Part shown: piece after piece, positions 1 to 4,685 of the stretch | Layout: each line of letters opens with the position of its first letter | How positions within the stretch are numbered: the stretch's first letter is position 1 | Assembly (NCBI GenBank): GCA_964417785.1 | Contig: CAYQJO010000235.1 | Coordinates: 1 to 6,637 of the forward strand | DNA length: 6,637 bases | Source: DAOTUL01 sp034437435 | GTDB taxonomy: Bacteria; Chloroflexota; Anaerolineae; Aggregatilineales; Phototrophicaceae | Direction: 5' to 3' | Program-made: the position numbers and the translations under genes | The notes under the pieces: generated by a model | Databases searched by the model: none | What the model saw: the letters and a program-made list of their open reading frames with translations, nothing else | Told to the model about the DNA's origin: nothing

Positions 1-86
1 AAGTCGTCATCCAGGATACCGGCCACACACCCTACATCGAGAAACCCGACGAATTCAACCAGCACTTCCACGCCATGCTCACCTAG
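1..86 (+). CDS. alpha/beta-fold hydrolase, C-terminal fragment (5' end outside window)
   Basis: Only the last 27 codons are inside the window (first full codon at 3, TAG at 84-86). The peptide contains DTGHTPYIEKPDEFNQHF followed by a short tail. The pattern G-H-x-P-x-x-E-x-P-x-x-F-N is the C-terminal signature of alpha/beta-fold hydrolases, in which this His is the base of the Ser-Asp-His triad. The substrate (esterase, haloalkane dehalogenase, C-C hydrolase and so on) cannot be told from this piece. The gene ends 9 bases before a strong hairpin, so it probably belongs to a separate transcription unit from the next gene. Confidence 0.8.
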   Translation, partial: VVIQDTGHTPYIEKPDEFNQHFHAMLT

Positions 87-94
87 ATTACACC

Positions 95-119
95 GGGTCG
101 GGACTCCATGTCCTGGCCC
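95..119 (+). terminator. hairpin after the hydrolase stop codon, terminator-like without a U-tract
   Basis: Left arm GGGTCGGGAC (95-104), loop TCCAT, right arm GTCCTGGCCC (110-119). All ten positions pair, two of them as G-U wobbles. It starts 9 bases after the stop codon. The following bases (AAGAGCAG) contain no run of T, so it is not a textbook intrinsic terminator. It may instead be a 3'-end stabilising stem or a terminator of the U-less kind. Confidence 0.45.
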
Positions 120-122
120 AAG

Positions 123-225
123 AGCAGTTGTTACTCCATCAAACTGGGGGTAGACCACCTTTGATCTGGTGCGCAAACCCTCGCACTTGAGTCTATAATG
201 TGGCCTGTGTACTCAAACAACTGCT
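123..225. repeat. 10-bp inverted repeat flanking the promoter
   Basis: AGCAGTTGTT at 123-132 is the exact reverse complement of AACAACTGCT at 216-225. The arms are 83 bases apart. One lies about 60 bases upstream of the -10 box and the other just downstream of the expected transcription start, overlapping the leader. The left arm would not be transcribed from this promoter, so a role, if any, would be at DNA level, for example paired operator half-sites. Confidence 0.3.
194..199 (+). promoter_or_regulatory. sigma-70-like -10 box for the secreted repeat protein gene
   Basis: A perfect TATAAT hexamer lies at 194-199, which puts the transcription start near 206 and gives a leader of about 33 bases before the ATG at 239. 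No good -35 hexamer is found at the usual 16-18 base spacing; TTGATC at 161-166 is too far away. The promoter may therefore need an activator. A 10-bp inverted repeat (123-132 and 216-225) flanks it. Confidence 0.5.
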
Positions 226-238
226 GAAGGGAAAAGCT

Positions 239-1213
239 ATGAGACGTCCCGCCATCTTCGCCATGTTGTTCTTGTTAGTTGCGGCATTCACCCTGGCCCA
301 ACCCGGTCAACCCCCGCCGACACAACCTACCGCCCCACCGGATGGTCCCGGCGGTGGACCTCCTGGCGCACCACCGGTCGAAATCCCGGAAGAAACACCG
401 GAAGTCGCTACTCCGGAACCCTTGCCCGATGACATTTTGCTGCTGATCGACGCCCGGTTAGACCTGGAAAATCTGGCGACGGAAACAATCGGCGCGGAAC
501 GACCGGAACTGTGGAGCGGTACGCTGGATACGGACGATCCGCAGTTCGCGCTGCTGGTCCGCTTCGATCTGGAACTGCTGACAGGACGTTTACTGGGCGC
601 GGAGACCCGGCCCGATGGTTGGTTCGGTGTGGTCGCCAGCAGCCCCTATTACATCGCCCGCGACATCCGGCACGATCTGGAACTGCTGGCGGAAACCGCT
701 ATGGATATGCGACCTTCGGGTTGGATCGGCGGTGATCCGCTGATGCGCTGCGACCGCGCCGCCCAGGCACTCGTGACCTTTATCATCGAGACCAACGCCC
801 TGTTCACCTTGCAGGCAGACCGCACCGCGCCCGATTTCTGCCAACAGGTGACGAACGAGGTCACGCAATTTGTGGAAGTCAACTATCTCTCCCGGCCAGA
901 GGAACTCGCCGCCGGTCTGCCTGTCGCTCCTGCCGGAGCCGTGACCGTAGATAACCGTTTTGGCGTGCTGTTTGTGGACCGGGGAGCCAGCACTCGACTT
1001 GGTGTGCTGCCAGAAGGCAGCACCGTTGAGCCGCTCGGACGCAGTTACGCCCAGTTCTCCAATATGATGCTGGTGAGCGGTGAAGGTTTTGCCGGATTCA
1101 TCGACTACCAGTTCACCACCCTGACCGTGAACGAATTCAATGCCCTGCCTGATGTCGAATCCGTCGAGATCGAACCGTTTTGCAGCGCCAACTGGTGTGA
1201 TGTCGTCGGCTGA
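239..1213 (+). CDS. exported protein with three ~35-residue repeats and a C-terminal SH3-like domain
   Basis: 324 residues. The ATG at 239 was chosen because AAGGG (227-231) lies 7 bases upstream; an in-frame GTG at 200 overlaps the -10 box and would precede the transcript start. Residues 1-20 form a Sec signal peptide (RR, then a hydrophobic core, cleavage after TLA). Residues 21-63 are a Pro/Gly-rich linker. Residues 72-94, 107-130 and 142-164 are three copies of a motif R-x-D-L-E-x-L ... R-P-x-x-W-x-G, spaced 35-36 residues apart, with a degenerate fourth helix behind. Residues about 233-297 resemble a bacterial SH3-like fold (RLGVLPEGSTVEPLGRS, then a GFAGFID segment). Four Cys (171, 201, 315, 320) could form disulfides outside the membrane. 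The family is not known to me by name; a cell-envelope binding role is inferred. It precedes the ECF sigma gene by 54 bases and may be co-transcribed with it. Confidence 0.8.
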   Translation: MRRPAIFAMLFLLVAAFTLAQPGQPPPTQPTAPPDGPGGGPPGAPPVEIPEETPEVATPEPLPDDILLLIDARLDLENLATETIGAERPELWSGTLDTDDPQFALLVRFDLELLTGRLLGAETRPDGWFGVVASSPYYIARDIRHDLELLAETAMDMRPSGWIGGDPLMRCDRAAQALVTFIIETNALFTLQADRTAPDFCQQVTNEVTQFVEVNYLSRPEELAAGLPVAPAGAVTVDNRFGVLFVDRGASTRLGVLPEGSTVEPLGRSYAQFSNMMLVSGEGFAGFIDYQFTTLTVNEFNALPDVESVEIEPFCSANWCDVVG

Positions 1214-1223
1214 TTTTTGAACA

Positions 1224-1267
1224 AAAACCCTCCGTCCTGCGTAGAACCAGATAGATAGGAGGGTTTT
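1224..1267 (+). promoter_or_regulatory. hairpin that contains the ECF sigma ribosome-binding site (attenuator or translational mask)
   Basis: AAAACCCTCC (1224-1233) and GGAGGGTTTT (1258-1267) are perfect reverse complements: a 10-bp stem with a 24-base loop. The right arm holds the Shine-Dalgarno sequence AGGAGGG (1257-1263) and ends directly before the GTG start at 1268. The stem begins 10 bases after the stop of the secreted-protein gene and ends in TTTT, so it also has the form of a weak intrinsic terminator. Formation of the stem would hide the ribosome-binding site. Which function is real cannot be decided from sequence. Confidence 0.6.
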
Positions 1268-1939
1268 GTGGAACAGGAACTGTTGCGACAGGCACAAAAC
1301 GGCGATTACGATGCTTTCGAGCAGCTTCATGGGCTGCTGCAAGGACCGATCACCCGGTTCGTCCGGCGTTTGATCGGTCCCGGACAGGAAGTTGAGGACG
1401 TGGTTCAGGACACGTTCATCGCCTTCTACACCAACATGCACCGCATCCAGCCGGTGGAAAACCTGCGTCCCTATATCTTCCGCATTGCCCGCAATAACTG
1501 TTATGACATTCTGCGCCGCCAGGGACGGTATGAACATCTGTCACTGGACGATGAGCCGGTCAGTGTCCGAGTGTCGTTTGAACATAGCAATCGTCACCAA
1601 CCGTCTACCGAAGACGCCACGCACTGGCTGCTGCTGCATCTGGAAGTGCAGGAAGCGATGGAGAATCTGCCAGAACTTCAGCGGCAGGCACTCATCCTCT
1701 ATGCCGAGGAAGATATGAGTTACGCTGAAATCGCGGAGATCATGGATGTGAGTGTGGGGACGATCAAGTCGCGTCTGTTCCATGCCAAAAAGAACCTGCG
1801 CCGGTTGGTCAGTCCGGCGACACTGCGTGCTATAAAAGGAGAATTTGAAGATGTGGATCGTAGTCGGTCATTACACGGACAGCAAGAAGAAGAAACCGAA
1901 GACCAAGTAGCCTTATTACCAGCAGCCAATGATTCATAA
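1268..1939 (+). CDS. RNA polymerase sigma factor, ECF subfamily (sigma-70 family)
   Basis: 223 residues, GTG start, with AGGAGGG 4 bases upstream. The sigma2 region spans about residues 17-86, with the -10-recognition core EDVVQDTFIAFY (43-54) and RPYIFRIARNNCYDILRR (67-84). A linker of about 40 residues follows. The sigma4 helix-turn-helix spans about 126-180, with SYAEIAEIMDVSVGTIKSRL (151-170) and the basic KKNLRRL end. This is the normal ECF two-domain layout, without sigma1.1 or sigma3. About 40 extra residues (184-223) follow sigma4; they are polar and acidic (QQEEETEDQ) and are not part of the usual family length. No membrane anti-sigma gene lies beside it: upstream is an exported repeat protein, downstream a soluble pentapeptide-repeat protein starting 10 bases after the stop. 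The regulon is unknown. Its ribosome-binding site lies inside a hairpin, suggesting control at the RNA level. Confidence 0.93.
   Translation: MEQELLRQAQNGDYDAFEQLHGLLQGPITRFVRRLIGPGQEVEDVVQDTFIAFYTNMHRIQPVENLRPYIFRIARNNCYDILRRQGRYEHLSLDDEPVSVRVSFEHSNRHQPSTEDATHWLLLHLEVQEAMENLPELQRQALILYAEEDMSYAEIAEIMDVSVGTIKSRLFHAKKNLRRLVSPATLRAIKGEFEDVDRSRSLHGQQEEETEDQVALLPAANDS
1828..1836 (+). promoter_or_regulatory. possible internal extended -10 promoter
   Basis: TGCTATAAA at 1828-1836 matches an extended -10 element (TG, one base, then a TATAAT-like hexamer). It lies near the 3' end of the sigma gene. Transcription would begin near 1843 and could express the pentapeptide-repeat gene separately, with a leader of about 107 bases. 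No convincing -35 box: TTGGTC at 1805-1810 is 20 bases away. The match could be chance within coding sequence. Confidence 0.25.
1851..1910 (+). CDS. possible nested small ORF, 19 residues, Lys-rich, out of frame in the ECF sigma gene
   Basis: ATG at 1851 to TAG at 1908-1910, in a different frame from the sigma factor. Predicted peptide MWIVVGHYTDSKKKKPKTK: a short hydrophobic start and a strongly basic tail. A good Shine-Dalgarno sequence, AAAGGAG (1835-1841), lies 9 bases upstream, better spaced than those of the surrounding annotated genes. It overlaps the region coding for the non-conserved C-terminal extension of the sigma factor, where codon constraint is likely low. It could be a translated leader for the pentapeptide gene that starts 39 bases downstream, or a chance ORF. 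No family is recognised. Confidence 0.25.
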   Translation: MWIVVGHYTDSKKKKPKTK

Positions 1940-1949
1940 AGGGAGCAAA

Positions 1950-3284
1950 ATGGACAAAGCAACAATCGAAAAGCTCGAACAAATCCTTCGGGCGCTGAAA
2001 TCACTCCAAAAGACGGTCGAACGGGCCGTCAGTATGGACCAGTATGCCGGCACAGGGGCCATGAGTCACCGCAGCTACGACAATCTGTATCAGCGTGTGG
2101 CCGTGCTGCTGCCCGATGACTTTTTCATCGAGAGTCTGCGACTGGAGATAGCCGATGACACCGACGAAAAAGCAGTGCTGAATCAGGTTCAGATGGCCGC
2201 CAGCCAGATGATTAGCTACCTGGAAAGCCTGATCCGCGATACCCGACGGACTACCGGCAGCGGCGGTGATTTCGAGGACTTGAAGAGCCTGGGACGCGAA
2301 CTCCAGGATCAGATTATCGGGATCAGCCGCACCACACTGCGCAAGGCCATCGCCAACGTGGATGTCGATATAGACATGGATTCGCCCACCCGCCGCGATC
2401 TATCCGGGGCTGATTTCGCCGGTCAATCCCTACCCAATGAAGACCTGCGTAAGTGTGACCTGAGCGGAGCCAACTTCTCCGGGGCCAATCTGGCGGATTC
2501 CGACCTGCGCAAAGCCAACGCCCAGAGAGCCAATTTCTCCGGAGCCAATCTATCCAACAGCGATTTGCGCAAGACCTATGCAACACAGGCCAATTTCTCC
2601 GGCGCAACGATGACGAACACCGATTTGCGCAAGGCCAATCTGAGCCATGCCGATCTCAGCGGGGCCACATTGACCAACACCGACGCCCGCTCAGCATCAT
2701 TCTATGAAGCCAACGCCAGCGATGCCCACCTGATTGACGCCAATCTGCGTGACGCGAACCTGGGTCAGGCGCAACTGGATGGTGCTGACCTGACATCGGC
2801 TGATGCACGAGGAGCCAGCTTCTACGAAGCCCGTTTAAATAGGGCCAACTTCACCGACGCCAGTCTGGCCGGTGCTAATCTGGGCCGCGCCGATTTGCAG
2901 GGAGCCAACTTTGTCGAGGCCGATCTACGAGGAGCCAGTCTGGTCGATGCCAACCTAACCGGTGCGATTATGCCCGATGGCAGGCCCTACGAAGCGGGTA
3001 TGGACCTGACGGGTTATGGTGTTACGCGCATCCCAATCCCGCCAGTTCCTCCCGTGCCGCCAGTCCCACCCATGCCGCCGATCCCCGATATGGATGAAAT
3101 CCAAGAAATGGCGTCAGAAGCGCGGCGTGCCGCTCGTGAAACTGCTCGTGAGGCTCGCGAAGCTGCCCGCGAGGAACGGCATAAGCGTCGTGGCGAAGGT
3201 AAGCGGGTTCAAATCCGTGTCGAGCAGGACGATGAACCATTCGAACCGGAAGACGGTGACGATACACCTCCGACCGTCGTATAG
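1950..3284 (+). CDS. pentapeptide-repeat protein with N-terminal helical domain, Pro-rich hinge and Arg/Ala/Glu helix
   Basis: 444 residues. ATG at 1950 was chosen because GGGAG (1941-1945) lies 4 bases before it; an ATG at 1929 overlaps the sigma gene and has no ribosome-binding site. Residues 1-30 look like a coiled coil. Residues about 38-135 are a mostly helical domain (SYDNLYQRVAVLLPDDFFIE, 42-61) that I cannot name. Residues about 149-340 are some 38 tandem A(D/N)LxX pentapeptides, expected to fold as a right-handed quadrilateral beta-helix. Residues 362-379 are a Pro-rich hinge of VPP/MPP units. Residues 386-414 are a highly charged A-R-E helix, followed by an acidic tail. No signal peptide or membrane segment is visible, so it is probably cytoplasmic. 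Some pentapeptide proteins (Qnr, MfpA) mimic DNA and protect gyrase, but they are about 180-220 residues and lack these extra domains. The location directly after the ECF sigma gene suggests a co-regulated scaffold or sigma partner; this is inference. Confidence 0.88.
   Translation: MDKATIEKLEQILRALKSLQKTVERAVSMDQYAGTGAMSHRSYDNLYQRVAVLLPDDFFIESLRLEIADDTDEKAVLNQVQMAASQMISYLESLIRDTRRTTGSGGDFEDLKSLGRELQDQIIGISRTTLRKAIANVDVDIDMDSPTRRDLSGADFAGQSLPNEDLRKCDLSGANFSGANLADSDLRKANAQRANFSGANLSNSDLRKTYATQANFSGATMTNTDLRKANLSHADLSGATLTNTDARSASFYEANASDAHLIDANLRDANLGQAQLDGADLTSADARGASFYEARLNRANFTDASLAGANLGRADLQGANFVEADLRGASLVDANLTGAIMPDGRPYEAGMDLTGYGVTRIPIPPVPPVPPVPPMPPIPDMDEIQEMASEARRAARETAREAREAAREERHKRRGEGKRVQIRVEQDDEPFEPEDGDDTPPTVV
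2460..2639 (+). repeat. three 60-bp tandem repeats inside the pentapeptide-repeat gene
   Basis: Units 2460-2519, 2520-2579 and 2580-2639 each encode 20 residues with the shared core ANFSGA(N/T) ... (S/T)DLRK. They also share DNA blocks such as GCCAA(C/T)TTCTCCGG and GATTTGCGCAAG. Twenty residues equal four pentapeptides, which is one full turn of the beta-helix. The 20-residue register continues more weakly to about 2970 (FYEA recurs 40 residues apart, at 251-254 and 291-294). This indicates growth of the gene by duplication of whole turns. Confidence 0.75.
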
Positions 3285-3292
3285 GCTGTGTC

Positions 3293-3318
3293 GTGGGGGT
3301 GCAGATGTGTGCCCCCAC
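3293..3318. terminator. GC-rich dyad after the pentapeptide-repeat gene: terminator stem or operator
   Basis: GTGGGGGTGCA (3293-3303), loop GATG, TGTGCCCCCAC (3308-3318): 11 paired positions, two of them G-T wobbles. It begins 8 bases after the TAA-less end of the gene (stop TAG at 3282-3284). No T-run follows on the plus strand. The dyad also covers the place where a -35 box would sit for the putative promoter at 3319-3327, so it could instead be a regulator-binding site for the quinone reductase gene. Confidence 0.4.
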
Positions 3319-3327
3319 TGGTAGAAT
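3319..3327 (+). promoter_or_regulatory. putative extended -10 promoter for the quinone reductase gene
   Basis: TGGTAGAAT at 3319-3327 fits an extended -10 element (TGn followed by TAGAAT). Transcription would start near 3334, giving a leader of about 22 bases that includes the ribosome-binding site GGAG (3345-3348). No -35 hexamer is visible, as is usual for extended -10 promoters. The strong dyad 3293-3318 abuts it upstream. Confidence 0.4.
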
Positions 3328-3330
3328 TGG

Positions 3331-3356
3331 CCGGGTGCAGGCATGGAGACACCCGG
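3331..3356 (+). promoter_or_regulatory. 7-bp dyad spanning the quinone reductase ribosome-binding site and start
   Basis: CCGGGTG (3331-3337) and CACCCGG (3350-3356) are perfect reverse complements with a 12-base loop. The loop contains the Shine-Dalgarno sequence GGAG (3345-3348), and the last base of the right arm is the G of the GTG start codon. As DNA it could be an operator placed at the predicted transcription start; as RNA it would form a stem at the initiation site. Confidence 0.4.
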
Positions 3357-4021
3357 TGAACATATTTATCGTTTACGCTCATCCCGAACCCAGGTCGTTT
3401 GATAACGAGATGAAACACAAAGCCATTGATGTGCTGACCCAGGCCGGTCATGCGGTTCAGGTTTCGGACCTGTACGCGATGCGTTTCAAGGCGGTGATGG
3501 ATAGCACCGATTTCACCCGTCCGGTCGATCAGCAGTGCTTTAATCCGCAACTTGAGCAACAGCACGCCGCTCAGACAAATACCTTCATCGCCGATATTCA
3601 GCACGAGCAGCATAAGCTGATATGGGCTGAACTGGTCGTCTTCCAGTTTCCGATGTGGTGGTATTCTGCCCCGGCGATTGTCAAAGGTTGGATCGACCGG
3701 GTGCTGGCTTACGGCTTCGCCTATGGCAGTCACAGCTTACGTGGACGCCGAGCCATGCTGGTCGTATCAACCGGCGGTCAGCCGCGCCCGTTTACGCCGG
3801 AAAAGCGGGTTGTGGTCAGCCAGCTTCTCGATCATATCCAGCGCAGTGTGTTGTATTTCTGCGGTCTGGATGTGCTGCCACCTTATGCCGTTTACGGTGC
3901 GGTCAACGCCACGCAGCAGCAGCGTGAACACTTCATGCTGCAATATGTCCAGCTTCTACGCACCATTGATGAGATCACGCCTCTGGACTTTGATGCCCCC
4001 AACTATGGTCTCCAGCTTTAG
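3356..4021 (+). CDS. NAD(P)H dehydrogenase (quinone), flavodoxin-fold, NQO1/KefF/MdaB family
   Basis: 221 residues. The GTG at 3356 was chosen because the family starts directly with the first beta-strand (MNIFIVYAHPEPRSF) and GGAG lies 7 bases upstream. Residues 7-15 (YAHPEPRSF) form the flavin-phosphate-binding loop of this family. Residues 96-115 (FQFPMWWYSAPAIVKGWIDR) and LAYGFAYG (117-124) are the hallmark segment that contacts the isoalloxazine ring and shapes the quinone site. STGG (138-141) is the third conserved loop. Members are cytoplasmic FAD or FMN enzymes that reduce quinones by two electrons using NAD(P)H, avoiding semiquinone radicals; some (KefF) assist potassium efflux systems, but no Kef gene is visible here. 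It appears to be transcribed alone, from the promoter at 3319-3327. Confidence 0.92.
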   Translation: MNIFIVYAHPEPRSFDNEMKHKAIDVLTQAGHAVQVSDLYAMRFKAVMDSTDFTRPVDQQCFNPQLEQQHAAQTNTFIADIQHEQHKLIWAELVVFQFPMWWYSAPAIVKGWIDRVLAYGFAYGSHSLRGRRAMLVVSTGGQPRPFTPEKRVVVSQLLDHIQRSVLYFCGLDVLPPYAVYGAVNATQQQREHFMLQYVQLLRTIDEITPLDFDAPNYGLQL

Positions 4022-4165
4022 TGCAGTACCCGGTCCAGCGGCCAGATTGGGCTGGCTGCGGCGGTCTTCAGTGAGATGGCGCAAGTTCTCAAGCCCGGTG
4101 GGCGTGTTTCCATGCGGTTTCAACGCCTGCATCACGGGTTTTCGACATCCAGGATCACATCATAG
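4022..4165 (+). pseudogene. relic of a SAM-dependent class I methyltransferase (C-terminal fragment)
   Basis: Reading on in the same frame directly behind the quinone reductase stop, codons 4022-4162 give SSGQIGLAAAVFSEMAQVLK, then PGGRVSMRF and further residues, to TAG at 4163-4165. The string SEMAQVLKPGGRV is a near-perfect copy of the post-motif (E-M-x-R-V-L-K-P-G-G-R) of class I methyltransferases such as the UbiE and Methyltransf_11 groups. The glycine-rich SAM-binding motif that should lie about 80-100 residues earlier is absent, because that space is occupied by the intact quinone reductase. There is no start codon or ribosome-binding site of its own, so it is most likely a deletion remnant. 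The last 34 bases overlap the 3' end of the opposite-strand lipoprotein gene. Confidence 0.5.
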
Positions 4166-4608
4166 CCGCCCGAAACCACCACCCAGAAGGGGCGCACCAG
4201 TTCGTAATTGCAGCCCTCTACCGTGACAAAACGCAGGTGGAATATGATCTGCGCTTCGTCACGGTACACCTGAATTACATCATAGTCGGCGGTGCAGCCG
4301 GTTCCCGCACTCCACAAGCCGGCCACAACGTCGCCCTCAGCAAAATCGAAGCCGATACGCTCCACTGGCTGGCGGCAAAGCTGGCTGTTGTCCGCCAGAT
4401 CGTAGAAGCGGATGAGGTCTTCCACATCACGCAGCACAAAGGTCTCTCCGGCAGCATCCAACGCCGCCTCAAAGCAGATTCCGGCCACCAACTCCGGTAT
4501 TTCACGCCATATCGGCCCAGCCGGTTTCGGAGTCGGTAAAACTGGTGCAGAATCTAACGTACACGCACCGAGTAAAATCGCTATAATGAGCCTACGGATA
4601 ATTGCCAT
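4132..4608 (-). CDS. small lipoprotein of unknown function
   Basis: 158 residues from the ATG at 4606-4608; in-frame ATGs at 4612-4614 and 4633-4635 would only add residues before the signal peptide. None of the three has a clear ribosome-binding site. Residues 1-15 form a type II signal peptide (MAIIRR, hydrophobic core) with the lipobox LGAC, so C16 should be lipidated and the protein anchored at the outer face of the cytoplasmic membrane. A short Pro-rich spacer follows (APVLPTPKPAGP). The mature part looks beta-rich and has four more Cys (45, 78, 105, 133), two of them in G-C contexts (GTGC, VEGC), which could pair. I do not recognise the family; the end, with FDFAEGDVVAGL and a late GGYDVIL strand, loosely recalls PrcB-type domains, but this is weak. 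It is convergent with the quinone reductase gene and divergent from the phosphoesterase operon. Confidence 0.72.
   Translation of the reverse strand: MAIIRRLIIAILLGACTLDSAPVLPTPKPAGPIWREIPELVAGICFEAALDAAGETFVLRDVEDLIRFYDLADNSQLCRQPVERIGFDFAEGDVVAGLWSAGTGCTADYDVIQVYRDEAQIIFHLRFVTVEGCNYELVRPFWVVVSGGYDVILDVENP
4582..4587 (+). promoter_or_regulatory. possible -10 box for the phosphoesterase operon, inside the opposite lipoprotein gene
   Basis: A perfect TATAAT on the plus strand lies about 100 bases before the phosphoesterase start. It would give a leader of about 93 bases that begins antisense to the lipoprotein signal-peptide codons. No recognisable -35 hexamer stands at 16-19 bases spacing. 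The same bases encode hydrophobic residues on the minus strand, so chance is a real alternative. Confidence 0.25.
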
Positions 4609-4685
4609 GTACATTCGCGCATAACGACAAAGCATGGTAAGATGTGCTGGTTAAACATGGATTAAGATACGGCAGGGTTGACGGG

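Noticed and set aside
200..238. An earlier in-frame GTG start for the secreted protein, adding 13 residues.
   Set aside because: The GTG directly follows the TATAAT box and would lie upstream of the expected transcription start. The ATG at 239 has a well-spaced AAGGG and gives a normal signal peptide.
590..1537. A 315-codon open frame on the minus strand across the secreted-protein and sigma genes.
   Set aside because: It runs antisense over two genes with clear signal peptide, repeat and sigma-factor motifs. Its translation has no recognisable domain, and long antisense frames are common in G+C-rich DNA.
1929..1949. An earlier ATG for the pentapeptide-repeat protein, overlapping the sigma gene.
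   Set aside because: There is no ribosome-binding site upstream of 1929, whereas GGGAG stands before the ATG at 1950. The seven added residues show no recognisable feature.
1950..3284. The pentapeptide-repeat protein as a Qnr/MfpA-type gyrase-protection (quinolone resistance) protein.
   Set aside because: It is about twice the usual length and has an extra helical domain, a Pro hinge and an A-R-E helix. Pentapeptide repeats alone do not show this function.
4035..4055. A small stem (CCAGC with GCTGG, a bulge, then CCA with TGG) 13 bases after the quinone reductase stop, as a terminator.
   Set aside because: The stem is short and bulged, has no T-run, and lies in the part that reads as a methyltransferase relic. 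Support is too weak to call.
4237..4539. A 100-codon plus-strand frame opposite the lipoprotein gene.
   Set aside because: It has no ribosome-binding site or domain. The minus-strand frame has a convincing lipobox signal peptide and continuous protein-like composition.
4640..4668. TAAGAT-type hexamers just before the phosphoesterase gene as its promoter.
   Set aside because: Neither copy has an extended -10 element or a -35 hexamer at usable distance, and both are poor matches to TATAAT.
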